From an uncultured Tissierellia bacterium (GTDB lineage Bacteria > Bacillota > Clostridia > Tissierellales > Peptoniphilaceae): 33,956 nucleotides of DNA. Where the stretch lies: assembly GCA_902489145.1 (NCBI GenBank), contig CABTYV010000009.1:1-33956 (forward strand). Reading direction: 5' to 3'. This document shows positions 16,267 to 24,058 of the stretch, piece after piece (the first letter of the stretch is position 1; each line of letters starts with the position of its first letter). The notes beneath the pieces were generated by a model. The model made no database searches. It had not been told where the DNA came from and saw only the letters and a list, made by a program, of their open reading frames with translations. Made by a program: the position numbers and the translations under genes.

Positions 16267-18111
16267 CTATTTTAATTCGTCAAGGAAGGAGGAAGGATGG
16301 ACGGGCTGGTCGTTTACGCGTTTTCTGCCCACCAGGCGGAGGCGGGATTTGGCTCGGGTAATGCCCACATAGAAAAGGCGGCGCTCTTCCTCCATCAACA
16401 GGGCGTCCCCCTGGCGGGCTTGCTGAATGGCCAGGGCGCTTGGAAATTCGTTTTCGATCAGATCAATCAGCCATACCGTATCATACTCCAGCCCCTTCGC
16501 CCCGTGGATGGTGGAAAGGGTGAGTGTTGTTTTTTGTGGTGATGGCTGCAAGAGGCCCGGCAAGGCCTCCAGACGCATTAGAAAATCAGCTATCTTTGGG
16601 GTGGACCTACTGATGGCATAGAGACTCTCCATCACCCTTTGGCCCGCGATATGGCCTTCGCCCTCCTGACGTTCCCGCTCGGAGAGGTAAGCCCCATAGC
16701 CTAAATGATCCCGGATCTCCAGCAGGGCCCAGGAGGCGGATAAATGGCGGATGTGCTCAAAGCTTTTGCGCAGGTGGTCCAGCTTTTCCTGATAAAAGCG
16801 GTTTTGAGTTTCATCCAGCTCAGCGATCCGGTCTAGCACCGGAAGGTAAGGATCTCCCTTTTGGACGGCGGCCAGAAAGGACTTTTTCAGATAGGCGTCC
16901 AGCTTGTAATAGATTCGCTTGAACGTGTTGAAATCACTGGGATCGAGGGCGAAATGCAGGAGATCCACCACATCCAAAAAGACCGGAGCATGGAAAAAAA
17001 CGTCCTCTTTACTTTGACAGAAAAAGGGCAGGCCCTTGCGCTCCAGCCGGTCGGCCAGGGCGATCATCGATAAATTATTTCGGTAGAGCACGGCGACCGA
17101 TCCCTTGGCCAAATCCTCCGGTATTTTTTTGATCAGGCGTTGGAGCTGGCTTTCTAAATCCTTTAAAAGAAAAAGACTAATTTTTTCATCCGCATCCTGA
17201 TTGGCGCGCGCCTTTTTTTGATAGCGGTGCTGGTTGGAAGAGATTAACTTCCCGGCCACGGAAACGATGGCGGGACTGGAGCGGTAGTTTTCTTCCATTT
17301 TGATGATGGTGGCTGTGGGGAAGCGGTCACGGAAGCGCAGAAGATAGGCGGGATCCGCCCCTCGGAAGCCGTAGATGGCCTGATCGTCATCGGCTACCAT
17401 CATCAGATTGTAGGCGGGCGCCGCTAATTTTTGGATAATCTCCCACTGAATGCGGGAGGTGTCCTGTGCTTCATCGATCTGATAGTAGGGGAAACGCCGG
17501 CGGATCGCCTCTAGCAGGGCCGGCTCCCGGTCTAAAATTTGTAGGGTCCGAAGGAGCATATCGTCAAAATCGATCAAGCCATGTTCCGATTTGAAACGGG
17601 CATAGGCATGGGCCATTTGCTCAAAGGCCGGGTAGCGCTCTCCTCGCTGCTTTTGGTAATCCGGATAGGAGAGGAGGGCATTTTTTAGATAACCATCGAT
17701 TCGAAAAAAATCATCGATTTCACCCTCTTTGGGAAAGCGGTGGCGATATTGGAAAAAAAGCTGACTTACCAGCTGGTATTTATTCCACTGGGGGTGGCCT
17801 TCGATTAATGCCACCTGCTCGCCTCTTTCTTGGCCATAAGCACGAACGATGCGGTAGCAAAAGGCGTGAATCGTTGAAAAGGTGGGCTGGGCCTCCTGGC
17901 CATGGCGCGATTGAAATCGACGCCGGAGATCCTCTGCCTGCAGGCGGGAAAAGGTGATCGTAGCGATTTTATCAGCAGGCACGCCCGCTGCCGCCAAGGC
18001 CTTGATGCGCGCCAGGAGCACCGTTGTCTTACCAGCACCCGGGACAGCCAGTACCAGGCAGGGCCCCGCTCGATGGGCGATGGCTTGTTTTTGTGCGGTC
18101 GTAAAATTCAT
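16267..18111 (-). CDS. UvrD/PcrA-like superfamily I DNA helicase
   Basis: 614 residues, shorter than PcrA (about 730), mainly at the C-terminus. ATP-driven 3'-5' DNA unwinding is the family activity. Motifs in order: Q motif and Walker A (TTAQKQAIAHRAG, VPGAGKTT), Ia, motif II DEAQDTSRIQWE, motif III GDDDQAIYGFRGAD, motif IV NYRSSPAIV, motif V TLSTIHGAKGLEYDTVWLI, and motif VI RRLFYVGITRAKSRL. AAGGAGGG precedes the ATG at 18111. Monocistronic, convergent with the phosphoesterase gene. Given its length it is a UvrD paralogue, and the main PcrA may be elsewhere. Confidence 0.93.
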   Translation of the reverse strand: MNFTTAQKQAIAHRAGPCLVLAVPGAGKTTVLLARIKALAAAGVPADKIATITFSRLQAEDLRRRFQSRHGQEAQPTFSTIHAFCYRIVRAYGQERGEQVALIEGHPQWNKYQLVSQLFFQYRHRFPKEGEIDDFFRIDGYLKNALLSYPDYQKQRGERYPAFEQMAHAYARFKSEHGLIDFDDMLLRTLQILDREPALLEAIRRRFPYYQIDEAQDTSRIQWEIIQKLAAPAYNLMMVADDDQAIYGFRGADPAYLLRFRDRFPTATIIKMEENYRSSPAIVSVAGKLISSNQHRYQKKARANQDADEKISLFLLKDLESQLQRLIKKIPEDLAKGSVAVLYRNNLSMIALADRLERKGLPFFCQSKEDVFFHAPVFLDVVDLLHFALDPSDFNTFKRIYYKLDAYLKKSFLAAVQKGDPYLPVLDRIAELDETQNRFYQEKLDHLRKSFEHIRHLSASWALLEIRDHLGYGAYLSERERQEGEGHIAGQRVMESLYAISRSTPKIADFLMRLEALPGLLQPSPQKTTLTLSTIHGAKGLEYDTVWLIDLIENEFPSALAIQQARQGDALLMEEERRLFYVGITRAKSRLRLVGRKRVNDQPVHPSSFLDELK

Positions 18112-18130
18112 AGGCCCTCCTTCTGCCTTT

Positions 18131-18160
18131 ATTTTACCGAACCTCTTTGATTTTTTTCAA
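18131..18160 (-). promoter_or_regulatory. Sigma-A promoter of the helicase gene
   Basis: Minus strand TTGAAA (18160-18155), 18-base spacer, TAAAAT (18136-18131), 20 bases before the start codon. Confidence 0.6.
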
Positions 18161-18208
18161 GGTGGTCCCTCCGATGGAGATAGAAAGCGGATTTTCGGGA
18201 TGGGGCCA

Positions 18209-18217
18209 TGCTATAAT
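18209..18217 (+). promoter_or_regulatory. Extended -10 promoter of the small membrane protein gene
   Basis: TGC-TATAAT, a perfect extended -10, at 18209-18217, 24 bases before the ATG. It is divergent from the helicase promoter, about 50 bases away. Confidence 0.7.
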
Positions 18218-18240
18218 GAGACGAAGAGAAAGGAGCGCAT

Positions 18241-18627
18241 ATGGCAAAACTGCTAACTTTGATATATTTTTTCTTCCTGGCGATGGGATTTTTCCTCAAA
18301 ATCCCCCTTCCTTTTTATGCCCTTCTGACGATCGCCCTGGGGATTGGGACCTTTGTTCTTGATTATCGCTATCGAGTCAAAAATCAGCACTCCTTCAGCA
18401 AAAATCATTTTGTGGCCAGCGGCTTAACCGTCTTCCTAACCGCCATTTTTCTGGGCATCCTACAGGAGGCGGGCAACATGAAGGATGCGACCTTACATGG
18501 GGAAGGAATTTTCTTTTTCCTCTATCTTTTGGTTGGGGTCCTCCTTTTGAACCATTTTTTGGTCTCGATGGATGCCTTGCAGAAAAAGAGGGAGTCCTTG
18601 CCCTATGAAAGGCGAAAGGAGCGCTAA
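18241..18627 (+). CDS. Small integral membrane protein, unknown function
   Basis: 128 residues with AAAGGAG upstream. Four hydrophobic segments are visible, about residues 2-18, 24-42, 58-76 and 88-108, joined by short charged loops (DYRYRVKNQHSFSKNHF and MKDATLHGEG); the C-terminus is a charged Lys/Arg/Glu tail (KKRESLPYERRKER). No family recognised and no catalytic motif. It has a strong promoter of its own, and the rpsT promoter follows 85 bases after its stop. No terminator is clear between them. Confidence 0.75.
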   Translation: MAKLLTLIYFFFLAMGFFLKIPLPFYALLTIALGIGTFVLDYRYRVKNQHSFSKNHFVASGLTVFLTAIFLGILQEAGNMKDATLHGEGIFFFLYLLVGVLLLNHFLVSMDALQKKRESLPYERRKER

Positions 18628-18712
18628 TCGATGGCAGGACCTGCTTGAGGATGCGCAAGGAGTGATAGAAATAATCGGCAGCAAAGGAGCGGAGCGAGAT
18701 CAGCGAAAAAAT

Positions 18713-18741
18713 TTGTACTTTCGCTGCTTCTATGCTATGAT
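18713..18741 (+). promoter_or_regulatory. Promoter of rpsT
   Basis: TTGTAC (18713-18718), 17-base spacer, TATGAT (18736-18741) with TGC in front as an extended -10; about 50 bases before the rpsT start. Confidence 0.7.
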
Positions 18742-18789
18742 GTTTTGGTATCAAAAAAATGAGATTATACGTGAAGGAGGTGAAAGCAC

Positions 18790-19062
18790 ATGGCCAATAT
18801 TAAATCAGCAAAGAAACGGATTGAGATTGCAGAGCGCAATCGTCAAAAAAATCGCTCCAGAAAATCGGAGATTAAGACCACGATTAAGAAGTTCAATCAG
18901 GCCCTGGAAGAAAAGAAGCCAGGAGATGCGAAGGAGCTTCTGAAGGTGATCGACCGGAAGCTGAAACGTGCTTCGCTTTCAAGCACGGTTTCTAAAAATG
19001 CTGCCAGCCGACAGATTTCCAGACTGCAGCGTTTGCTCAATCAAGCAGGTTCAGCCGAATAA
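18790..19062 (+). CDS. rpsT: 30S ribosomal protein S20
   Basis: 90 residues, basic, normal length. It binds 16S rRNA early in 30S assembly. Starts MANIKSAKKRIEIAERNRQK and continues through the all-helical, Lys/Arg-rich body (KLKRASLSSTVSKNAASRQISRL). A near-perfect AAGGAGGTGA lies 9 bases before the ATG. Single-gene unit with its own promoter and terminator. Placement before the lepA-hemW-hrcA cluster is conserved in Bacillota. Confidence 0.97.
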   Translation: MANIKSAKKRIEIAERNRQKNRSRKSEIKTTIKKFNQALEEKKPGDAKELLKVIDRKLKRASLSSTVSKNAASRQISRLQRLLNQAGSAE

Positions 19063-19071
19063 GCGGATGGC

Positions 19072-19105
19072 AAAGAGTAATTTCGATCATGAGATTACTC
19101 TTTTT
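19072..19105 (+). terminator. Intrinsic terminator after rpsT
   Basis: AAAGAGTAAT (19072-19081) pairs with ATTACTCTTT (19094-19103), 12-base loop, T tract. Confidence 0.85.
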
Positions 19106-19158
19106 CTTTGCCTTTTTTTGAACTAGAGACAAAATGGCCCGTCTCGAGGGGCCCCCTG

Positions 19159-19167
19159 TGTTATACT
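19159..19167 (+). promoter_or_regulatory. Extended -10 promoter of the signal peptidase genes
   Basis: TGT-TATACT at 19159-19167, after the rpsT terminator and about 100 bases before the start at 19265. No good -35 box. Confidence 0.5.
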
Positions 19168-19264
19168 TTGGAGAGAAATGGGCGGTCTCGCAGGTGGAGG
19201 GGATCGACATTTAGAAATAGATTGGCGGGGAACCATCCCCGATAGGATAGAGAAGGTGATAAAG

Positions 19265-20323
19265 ATGAGAGGCTATGAGTTTGACCGAGAGGATGATCTT
19301 TCCAAGACCAAACCTTTTCGCCCCCTTCGGGACCTGGAGCGTTCGCAGCGGCGTTTTTCTACTGATGAACCTTCCAAGATGATGCAGGGAAGCGCAAAAT
19401 GTAAACCAGAGCCAGCGCTACGGGATATGGAGCCGGAGGAGCAGGCATCGGCGCTTCAAAAAGGGGAGAAGGCGGTAGATGTCGCGCCGGCGAAGCGCAA
19501 CCGGATTGACTACCGAGGCGCGATTATTGAGGATTTTGAAGAGGATGAAGAAAACCGAGCGCCCTCTTTTGAAGGAGCGGAAGCAGGTGAACAGCCATTC
19601 GATGTAGCACAAGTAGAGGAAGCGACAGCAGCTTCTGATCCAATACCGCAGGAGCCGGAGGAAGTGGAGGCGTATACGCTTTCGCAGGCAGGTGCCGAGG
19701 AAAGCGTTAAAGAAGCGCCGGAGGAGACCGGCTTTGTAGAGACCGGCACCGAAGAGACCGGCGCCGAAGCATCAGACGCCCCCCTCCCTACTAAGAGCGG
19801 TTCCTTCTGGTCCGGGGTGCGGGACTGGGTACTCCCCCTGGTCATTGCAGTTGCCCTGGCCCTGGTGATTCGGATGTTTATCGGAGGTCCCACTACGGTG
19901 AAGGGGGAGTCGATGGAATCCACCCTCCACAATGGCGATATCCTGTTAGTATCTAAAATTCCAACCTATTCCAAGAAATTTCGCAGGGCGGATATCATTA
20001 TCATGGATAGTCCCAGCCATGTAGGCGAGTTTTACGTCAAGCGGATTATTGGGCTGCCTGGTGAGCAGGTGGAGATCAAGGAAGGGCATGTTTTTATCAA
20101 CAACAAGCTGATGAAGGAATACTATATTCGGGATTTGCCGACGACCACTTATCAGGATAACCTGTGGCGCCTGAAGGATAACGAGTATTTTGTCCTGGGC
20201 GATAACCGAGAGCCCAACGCCTCCTCAGACTCCCGAAGCTTTGGCCCGGTTCCGCAAGAAAAAATCGAAGGGGTGGCCCGTTTTCGGATTTTCCCCCTGA
20301 GTCGCTTGGCCAGCTTCTATTGA
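19265..20323 (+). CDS. lepB: Signal peptidase I with a long acidic N-terminal extension
   Basis: 352 residues; typical Bacillota enzymes are about 170-200. The start at 19265 has GAGAAGGTGAT upstream; an in-frame ATG at 19178 sits almost at the transcription start. Residues 1 to about 180 are a hydrophilic, Glu/Ala/Pro-rich cytoplasmic stretch with a short repeat (ETGFVETGTEETGAEA). One membrane segment follows (about 186-207), then the catalytic region: Ser216 in KGESMESTLHNGD, Lys259 in FYVKRIIGLPGE, and GDNREPNASSDSRSFGPV. It removes signal peptides at the outer face of the membrane. The GDNR-to-DSR distance is six residues, against four in the textbook box. The next gene is a second signal peptidase, 18 bases on. 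Confidence 0.93.
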   Translation: MRGYEFDREDDLSKTKPFRPLRDLERSQRRFSTDEPSKMMQGSAKCKPEPALRDMEPEEQASALQKGEKAVDVAPAKRNRIDYRGAIIEDFEEDEENRAPSFEGAEAGEQPFDVAQVEEATAASDPIPQEPEEVEAYTLSQAGAEESVKEAPEETGFVETGTEETGAEASDAPLPTKSGSFWSGVRDWVLPLVIAVALALVIRMFIGGPTTVKGESMESTLHNGDILLVSKIPTYSKKFRRADIIIMDSPSHVGEFYVKRIIGLPGEQVEIKEGHVFINNKLMKEYYIRDLPTTTYQDNLWRLKDNEYFVLGDNREPNASSDSRSFGPVPQEKIEGVARFRIFPLSRLASFY

Positions 20324-20341
20324 TGCGGGGTGGATGTTACC

Positions 20342-20887
20342 ATGCAGGCACCGATTCAAAAAGACAATAAGAAGAAGCCCTTTCGCCTGCGCGATGGGGT
20401 ACGAATTTTCGCCCTCGCCTTGGTAGCGGCTTTTTTGCTGACCCAATTTGTGGTCAATTCTACCCTGGTGGAGGGCTCTTCCATGGCCAATACCCTTCAC
20501 TCCGGCGACCGGCTGATCGTTTTTAAGTTGGGCAGCCGGATTGACCAGCTCACACGGGGGGATATTGTGGTTTTTCGGGCGCCGGAGGAAGAAAAATTTT
20601 ATATTAAGCGCGTGATTGCCTTTCCAAATGAGTTCGTCCAGATCGAGGACGGCCTGGTCTATATTAACGGCCTTCGCCTGGAGGAAAGCTATATTTCCAC
20701 CTCCTATACCCACACTTCAGGCCCGAAGGAATGGTATCTCCACGAAGGGGAGGTGTTTGTGCTGGGAGATAACCGACAAAAGGGGGCTTCGCGTGATTCG
20801 CGTGTCTTTGGCCCGATTCAGGCGAATCGGATTGAAGGCCATGCCGTGTTTCGCTATTTTCCTTTAGACCAGATGGGAGGCCTATAG
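20342..20887 (+). CDS. lepB: Second signal peptidase I
   Basis: 181 residues, standard length. The ATG at 20342 follows GGGGTGGA; an in-frame GTG at 20330 is possible. A short Lys/Arg-rich cytoplasmic start, one membrane segment (about residues 18-37), then Ser47 in VEGSSMANTLHSGD, Lys89 in FYIKRVIAFPNE, and GDNRQKGASRDSRVFGP. It processes exported preproteins at the membrane surface. It is a tandem paralogue of the gene upstream and shares the six-residue GDNR-to-DSR spacing, so a local duplication followed by divergence is likely. Two bases separate it from lepA, so these three genes are probably one transcript. Confidence 0.93.
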   Translation: MQAPIQKDNKKKPFRLRDGVRIFALALVAAFLLTQFVVNSTLVEGSSMANTLHSGDRLIVFKLGSRIDQLTRGDIVVFRAPEEEKFYIKRVIAFPNEFVQIEDGLVYINGLRLEESYISTSYTHTSGPKEWYLHEGEVFVLGDNRQKGASRDSRVFGPIQANRIEGHAVFRYFPLDQMGGL

Positions 20888-20889
20888 CT

Positions 20890-22707
20890 ATGACGAGGAC
20901 TTATACAACGGATCAGATCCGTAATTTTTGCATTATTGCCCATATTGACCACGGAAAATCGACCCTGGCCGACCGCCTGATTGAAAAGACGGGGGCCGTT
21001 TCTCAGAGAAAGATGACCAACCAGCACTTGGACTCTATGGAGTTAGAGAAGGAAAAGGGCATCACGATTAAGTTAAAGGCGGTGAAGCTCTTTTACCAGG
21101 CTCAGGATGGACAGGGCTATGTGCTCAATCTGATCGATACGCCGGGCCATGTGGACTTCAACTATGAGGTTTCCCGGTCCCTGGCGGCTTGTGAGGGGGC
21201 CATTTTAATTGTGGATGCCTCCCAGGGGGTGGAAGCGCAGACGGTGGGCAACACCTATCTCGCCCTGGAGGAGGACCTGGAAATTTTGCCTGTGATCAAT
21301 AAAATTGACCTGCCTGGGGCGGATGTAGATTTCGCGCGCAGGGAGATTGAAGAGGTCTTGGGTATGGAGGCAGAGGATGCTCCGGCCATTTCAGCGAAAA
21401 ACGGCATCAATATCGATTCCGTTCTGGAATATATCGTCCGTGGGGTGCCTGCGCCGCAGGGCCACCCGGAGGGACCGCTCAAAGCCCTCATCTTTGACTC
21501 CTACTACGATCCTTATCGGGGGGTCGTCCTTTTCGTGCGTGTGATCGATGGATCCATCCGAGCAGGGAGCCAGATCCAGCTCATGGCGACCGGAAAAGAG
21601 TATGGGGTCGACGAGGTAGGCTACGTTTCGGAGGAGCATGTCCCCTGCGACTGCCTGATCACCGGGGATGTAGGGTATATCACGGGGTCGATCAAAAATG
21701 TGGGCGATGCGCGCGTGGGCGATACGATCACGGAGGCCGCCCGACCCGCCAAAGAGGCCTTGCCAGGCTATAAAAAAGTGATGCCCATGGTCTATGCCGG
21801 CATTTACCCGACCGAAAACGAATCGGTCAATTCGATCCGCGAAGCCCTGGAAAAGCTTCAGGTCAATGATGCGGCTCTGACTTTTGAAAAGGAAACTTCT
21901 ATTGCCTTGGGCTTTGGCTTCCGCTGCGGGTTCCTGGGCATGCTCCATATGGAAATCATTCAGGAGCGTTTGATTCGGGAATTTGATCTCGACATGATTG
22001 TGACCGCCCCTTCGGTCATTTACCAGGTGAGCCTGCACGATGGACGGACCCTCTCCATTCAAAATCCAGCAGATTTCCCCGATCCAACCCTGATCGCCTC
22101 GGTGCGGGAGCCCATCGTTCAGGCCTCCATCATGACGCCGAAGGACTATATTGGGGCCATCATGGAGCTTTGCGAGGAAAAGAGAGGCATTTATAAAACG
22201 ATGGAATACCTCGATGAGCGTCGGCTGACCATCCACTATGAGCTTCCGCTCAATGAGGTGATTTATGACTTTTTCGATGCCTTAAAATCACGCACCCGGG
22301 GCTTTGCTTCTTTGGATTATGAGTTTAAGGAATATCGCACTTCAGATCTCGTGAAGCTGGACATCCTGGTCAATGAACAGCTCGTCGATGCCCTGTCCTT
22401 GATTGTCCACCGATCCACGGCCTACGATCGGGGCCGGACCATCTGCGAACGGCTGAAAAAAGAGATCCCCCGCCATCAGTTCGCCGTGCCGATCCAGGCG
22501 GCCATTGGCGGCAAGATCATTGCCCGGGAAACGGTCTCTGCGATGCGAAAGGACGTGATCGCCAAATGCTACGGGGGCGATATTTCTCGAAAAAAGAAGC
22601 TATTGGAAAAGCAAAAGGAGGGCAAGAAGAGGATGCGACAGATCGGCAGCGTGTCAGTTCCCCAATCTGCTTTCCTTTCGGTGCTGAAATATGAGGAAGA
22701 AGAATAA
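20890..22707 (+). CDS. lepA: Elongation factor 4 (LepA)
   Basis: 605 residues, the normal length. Ribosome-associated GTPase of the translation-factor family that acts on stalled or newly forming ribosomes. G1 AHIDHGKSTLADR, G2 region KGITIKLKAVKL, G3 DTPGHVDF, G4 NKIDLPGA, G5 ISAKNGIN, and the LepA-specific C-terminal domain (KCYGGDISRKKKLLEKQKEGKKRM). GGGAGG lies before the ATG. It starts two bases after the signal peptidase stop and overlaps or abuts hemW. Confidence 0.98.
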   Translation: MTRTYTTDQIRNFCIIAHIDHGKSTLADRLIEKTGAVSQRKMTNQHLDSMELEKEKGITIKLKAVKLFYQAQDGQGYVLNLIDTPGHVDFNYEVSRSLAACEGAILIVDASQGVEAQTVGNTYLALEEDLEILPVINKIDLPGADVDFARREIEEVLGMEAEDAPAISAKNGINIDSVLEYIVRGVPAPQGHPEGPLKALIFDSYYDPYRGVVLFVRVIDGSIRAGSQIQLMATGKEYGVDEVGYVSEEHVPCDCLITGDVGYITGSIKNVGDARVGDTITEAARPAKEALPGYKKVMPMVYAGIYPTENESVNSIREALEKLQVNDAALTFEKETSIALGFGFRCGFLGMLHMEIIQERLIREFDLDMIVTAPSVIYQVSLHDGRTLSIQNPADFPDPTLIASVREPIVQASIMTPKDYIGAIMELCEEKRGIYKTMEYLDERRLTIHYELPLNEVIYDFFDALKSRTRGFASLDYEFKEYRTSDLVKLDILVNEQLVDALSLIVHRSTAYDRGRTICERLKKEIPRHQFAVPIQAAIGGKIIARETVSAMRKDVIAKCYGGDISRKKKLLEKQKEGKKRMRQIGSVSVPQSAFLSVLKYEEEE

Positions 22708-22708
22708 G

Positions 22709-23902
22709 GTGCGTTTGGACAAGCACCACGGGCCTTCGGAAGCACTTGGCCTTTATCTGCACATTCCCTTTTGTCAGGAACGCTGTCATTACTGCGACTT
22801 TCTCACCTTTCCCCATATTGAGCGATACCATGAGCCCTACGTGCAGGCCCTTTTGAAGGAGATTGCCCTGGTTGGCCAGGGACAAAGGGTTGACAGCATT
22901 TATATTGGCGGAGGGACGCCGAGCTTGCTTGGAAAAGATCAATTTGATCGCATTTTTCAGGCCCTCTTGACCCATTTTTCCTGGCAGGGCGGGGAATGGA
23001 CCCTGGAGGCCAATCCAGGTAGCTTGACAGAGGACAAATTAGAGGCCCTGGCGCAGGCTGGGGTCAATCGTCTTTCTTTGGGCGTCCAGACGATGTCGGA
23101 CGCTCTTTTACAGGTTTGTGGGCGCACCCACCAGGCCCAAACCGTGGAGACGGATCTGAAGCGGATCCGCGCTGTGGCACCTTTTGATTTAAACTTAGAT
23201 TTTATTTTTGCCATTCCCGGTCAAAAGCTTTCGGATATCGACCGGGATTTGGCAGCGATTGAGCGATTTCAGCCGGGCCACATTTCCTGGTATAACTTAA
23301 TCCTGGAGGAGCGGACGCTTTTTTCCTATTGGCTGGCAAAGGGGCGGATCCAGAAGGCGAGTGAGGATGAGGAGCTCGCTTTGATGGAACGCGCCTACCA
23401 GGGCCTGGAAGACCTGGGCTATCAGCGTTATGAAATCTCCAATTTTGCCAGGCCGGGTAAGGCTTCCCGTCATAACTTAAAATATTGGACGGGTCGGGAC
23501 TATTTGGGCCTGGGCTTGGGCGCGGCCTCCTATGTGGACCATAAGCGTTTTCATAATACATCGCATTTTTTTACCTACCTGCACGACCTGGACCAGGGTC
23601 TGCTGCCAAGAATTTGGGAACAGCGCAGCCGGGAGGAGGACCTTTTCGAGGCACTCATGATGGGCTTCCGGAAGCTCGATGGCATTGACCGGCGGGATTT
23701 TTTGGCGCGTTTTGGGGAAGATCCCATGCAAAGGGCCCCCCAATTTTTTGAGTCAGAAAGAAGGGCCGGACGCCTGGCTTGGACCGACCGGCGTGTGTAT
23801 CTCACCACGACCGGCTTACAGCTACAAAATGTTTTTCTTTTAGGCCTATTAGATTTCTATTCCTCCTCCAGCCAATCGCCTGGGGAGGATTTATTTTCTT
23901 AA
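22709..23902 (+). CDS. hemW: Radical SAM heme chaperone HemW
   Basis: About 397 residues from GTG 22709, which has GAGGAAGA 8 bases upstream; an ATG at 22691 that overlaps lepA by 17 bases lacks a binding site but cannot be excluded. The radical SAM cluster C-X3-C-X2-C lies in LYLHIPFCQERCHYCDF, the HemW form, followed by the SAM site YIGGGTPSLL and LSLGVQTMSD. The C-terminal HemN-like domain (HISWYNLILEERT, YEISNFARPG, RHNLKYWTGRDYLGLG) is complete. HemW binds heme and is often mislabelled as coproporphyrinogen dehydrogenase. Position after lepA is conserved. Its last codons form a terminator hairpin. Confidence 0.95.
   Translation: MRLDKHHGPSEALGLYLHIPFCQERCHYCDFLTFPHIERYHEPYVQALLKEIALVGQGQRVDSIYIGGGTPSLLGKDQFDRIFQALLTHFSWQGGEWTLEANPGSLTEDKLEALAQAGVNRLSLGVQTMSDALLQVCGRTHQAQTVETDLKRIRAVAPFDLNLDFIFAIPGQKLSDIDRDLAAIERFQPGHISWYNLILEERTLFSYWLAKGRIQKASEDEELALMERAYQGLEDLGYQRYEISNFARPGKASRHNLKYWTGRDYLGLGLGAASYVDHKRFHNTSHFFTYLHDLDQGLLPRIWEQRSREEDLFEALMMGFRKLDGIDRRDFLARFGEDPMQRAPQFFESERRAGRLAWTDRRVYLTTTGLQLQNVFLLGLLDFYSSSSQSPGEDLFS
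23861..23900 (+). terminator. Intrinsic terminator inside the 3' end of hemW
   Basis: TCCTCC-t-CCAG (23861-23871) pairs with CTGG-GGAGGA (23880-23889), one bulged T, 8-base loop, followed by TTTATTTTCTT. It overlaps the last codons of hemW and lies right before the heat-shock control region. Confidence 0.6.
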
Positions 23903-23903
23903 A

Positions 23904-23930
23904 TTAGCACTCTAGATAAATAACTGCTAA
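23904..23930 (+). promoter_or_regulatory. Upstream CIRCE-like element of hrcA (imperfect)
   Basis: TTAGCACTC, 9 bases, AACTGCTAA. The left arm is perfect; the right arm differs from GAGTGCTAA at two positions. It ends 6 bases before the -35 box. Confidence 0.75.
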
Positions 23931-23936
23931 AATTTC

Positions 23937-23965
23937 TTGACAAAGGAGGGTCATCCCTTTATACT
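23937..23965 (+). promoter_or_regulatory. Sigma-A promoter of hrcA-grpE-dnaK
   Basis: TTGACA (23937-23942), 17-base spacer, TATACT (23960-23965). It is the best consensus promoter in the window and lies between two CIRCE elements. Confidence 0.93.
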
Positions 23966-23969
23966 GATA

Positions 23970-23996
23970 TTAGCACTCAGGGAAGTAGAGTGATAA
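23970..23996 (+). promoter_or_regulatory. Downstream CIRCE element of hrcA
   Basis: TTAGCACTC, 9 bases, GAGTGATAA, over the expected transcription start (about 23972). The right arm is identical to that of the groES CIRCE, with the same single departure from consensus. Confidence 0.95.
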
Positions 23997-24058
23997 ATCA
24001 AAACCATCTCGCCCGATAGCGCATGCAGGCGAGCACAAGGGGAAGGGAGCTGGAATAG

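Noticed and set aside
21391..22236. Minus-strand frame of about 281 codons inside lepA.
   Set aside because: Antisense to lepA, which is conserved throughout; no start signals and no family motif.
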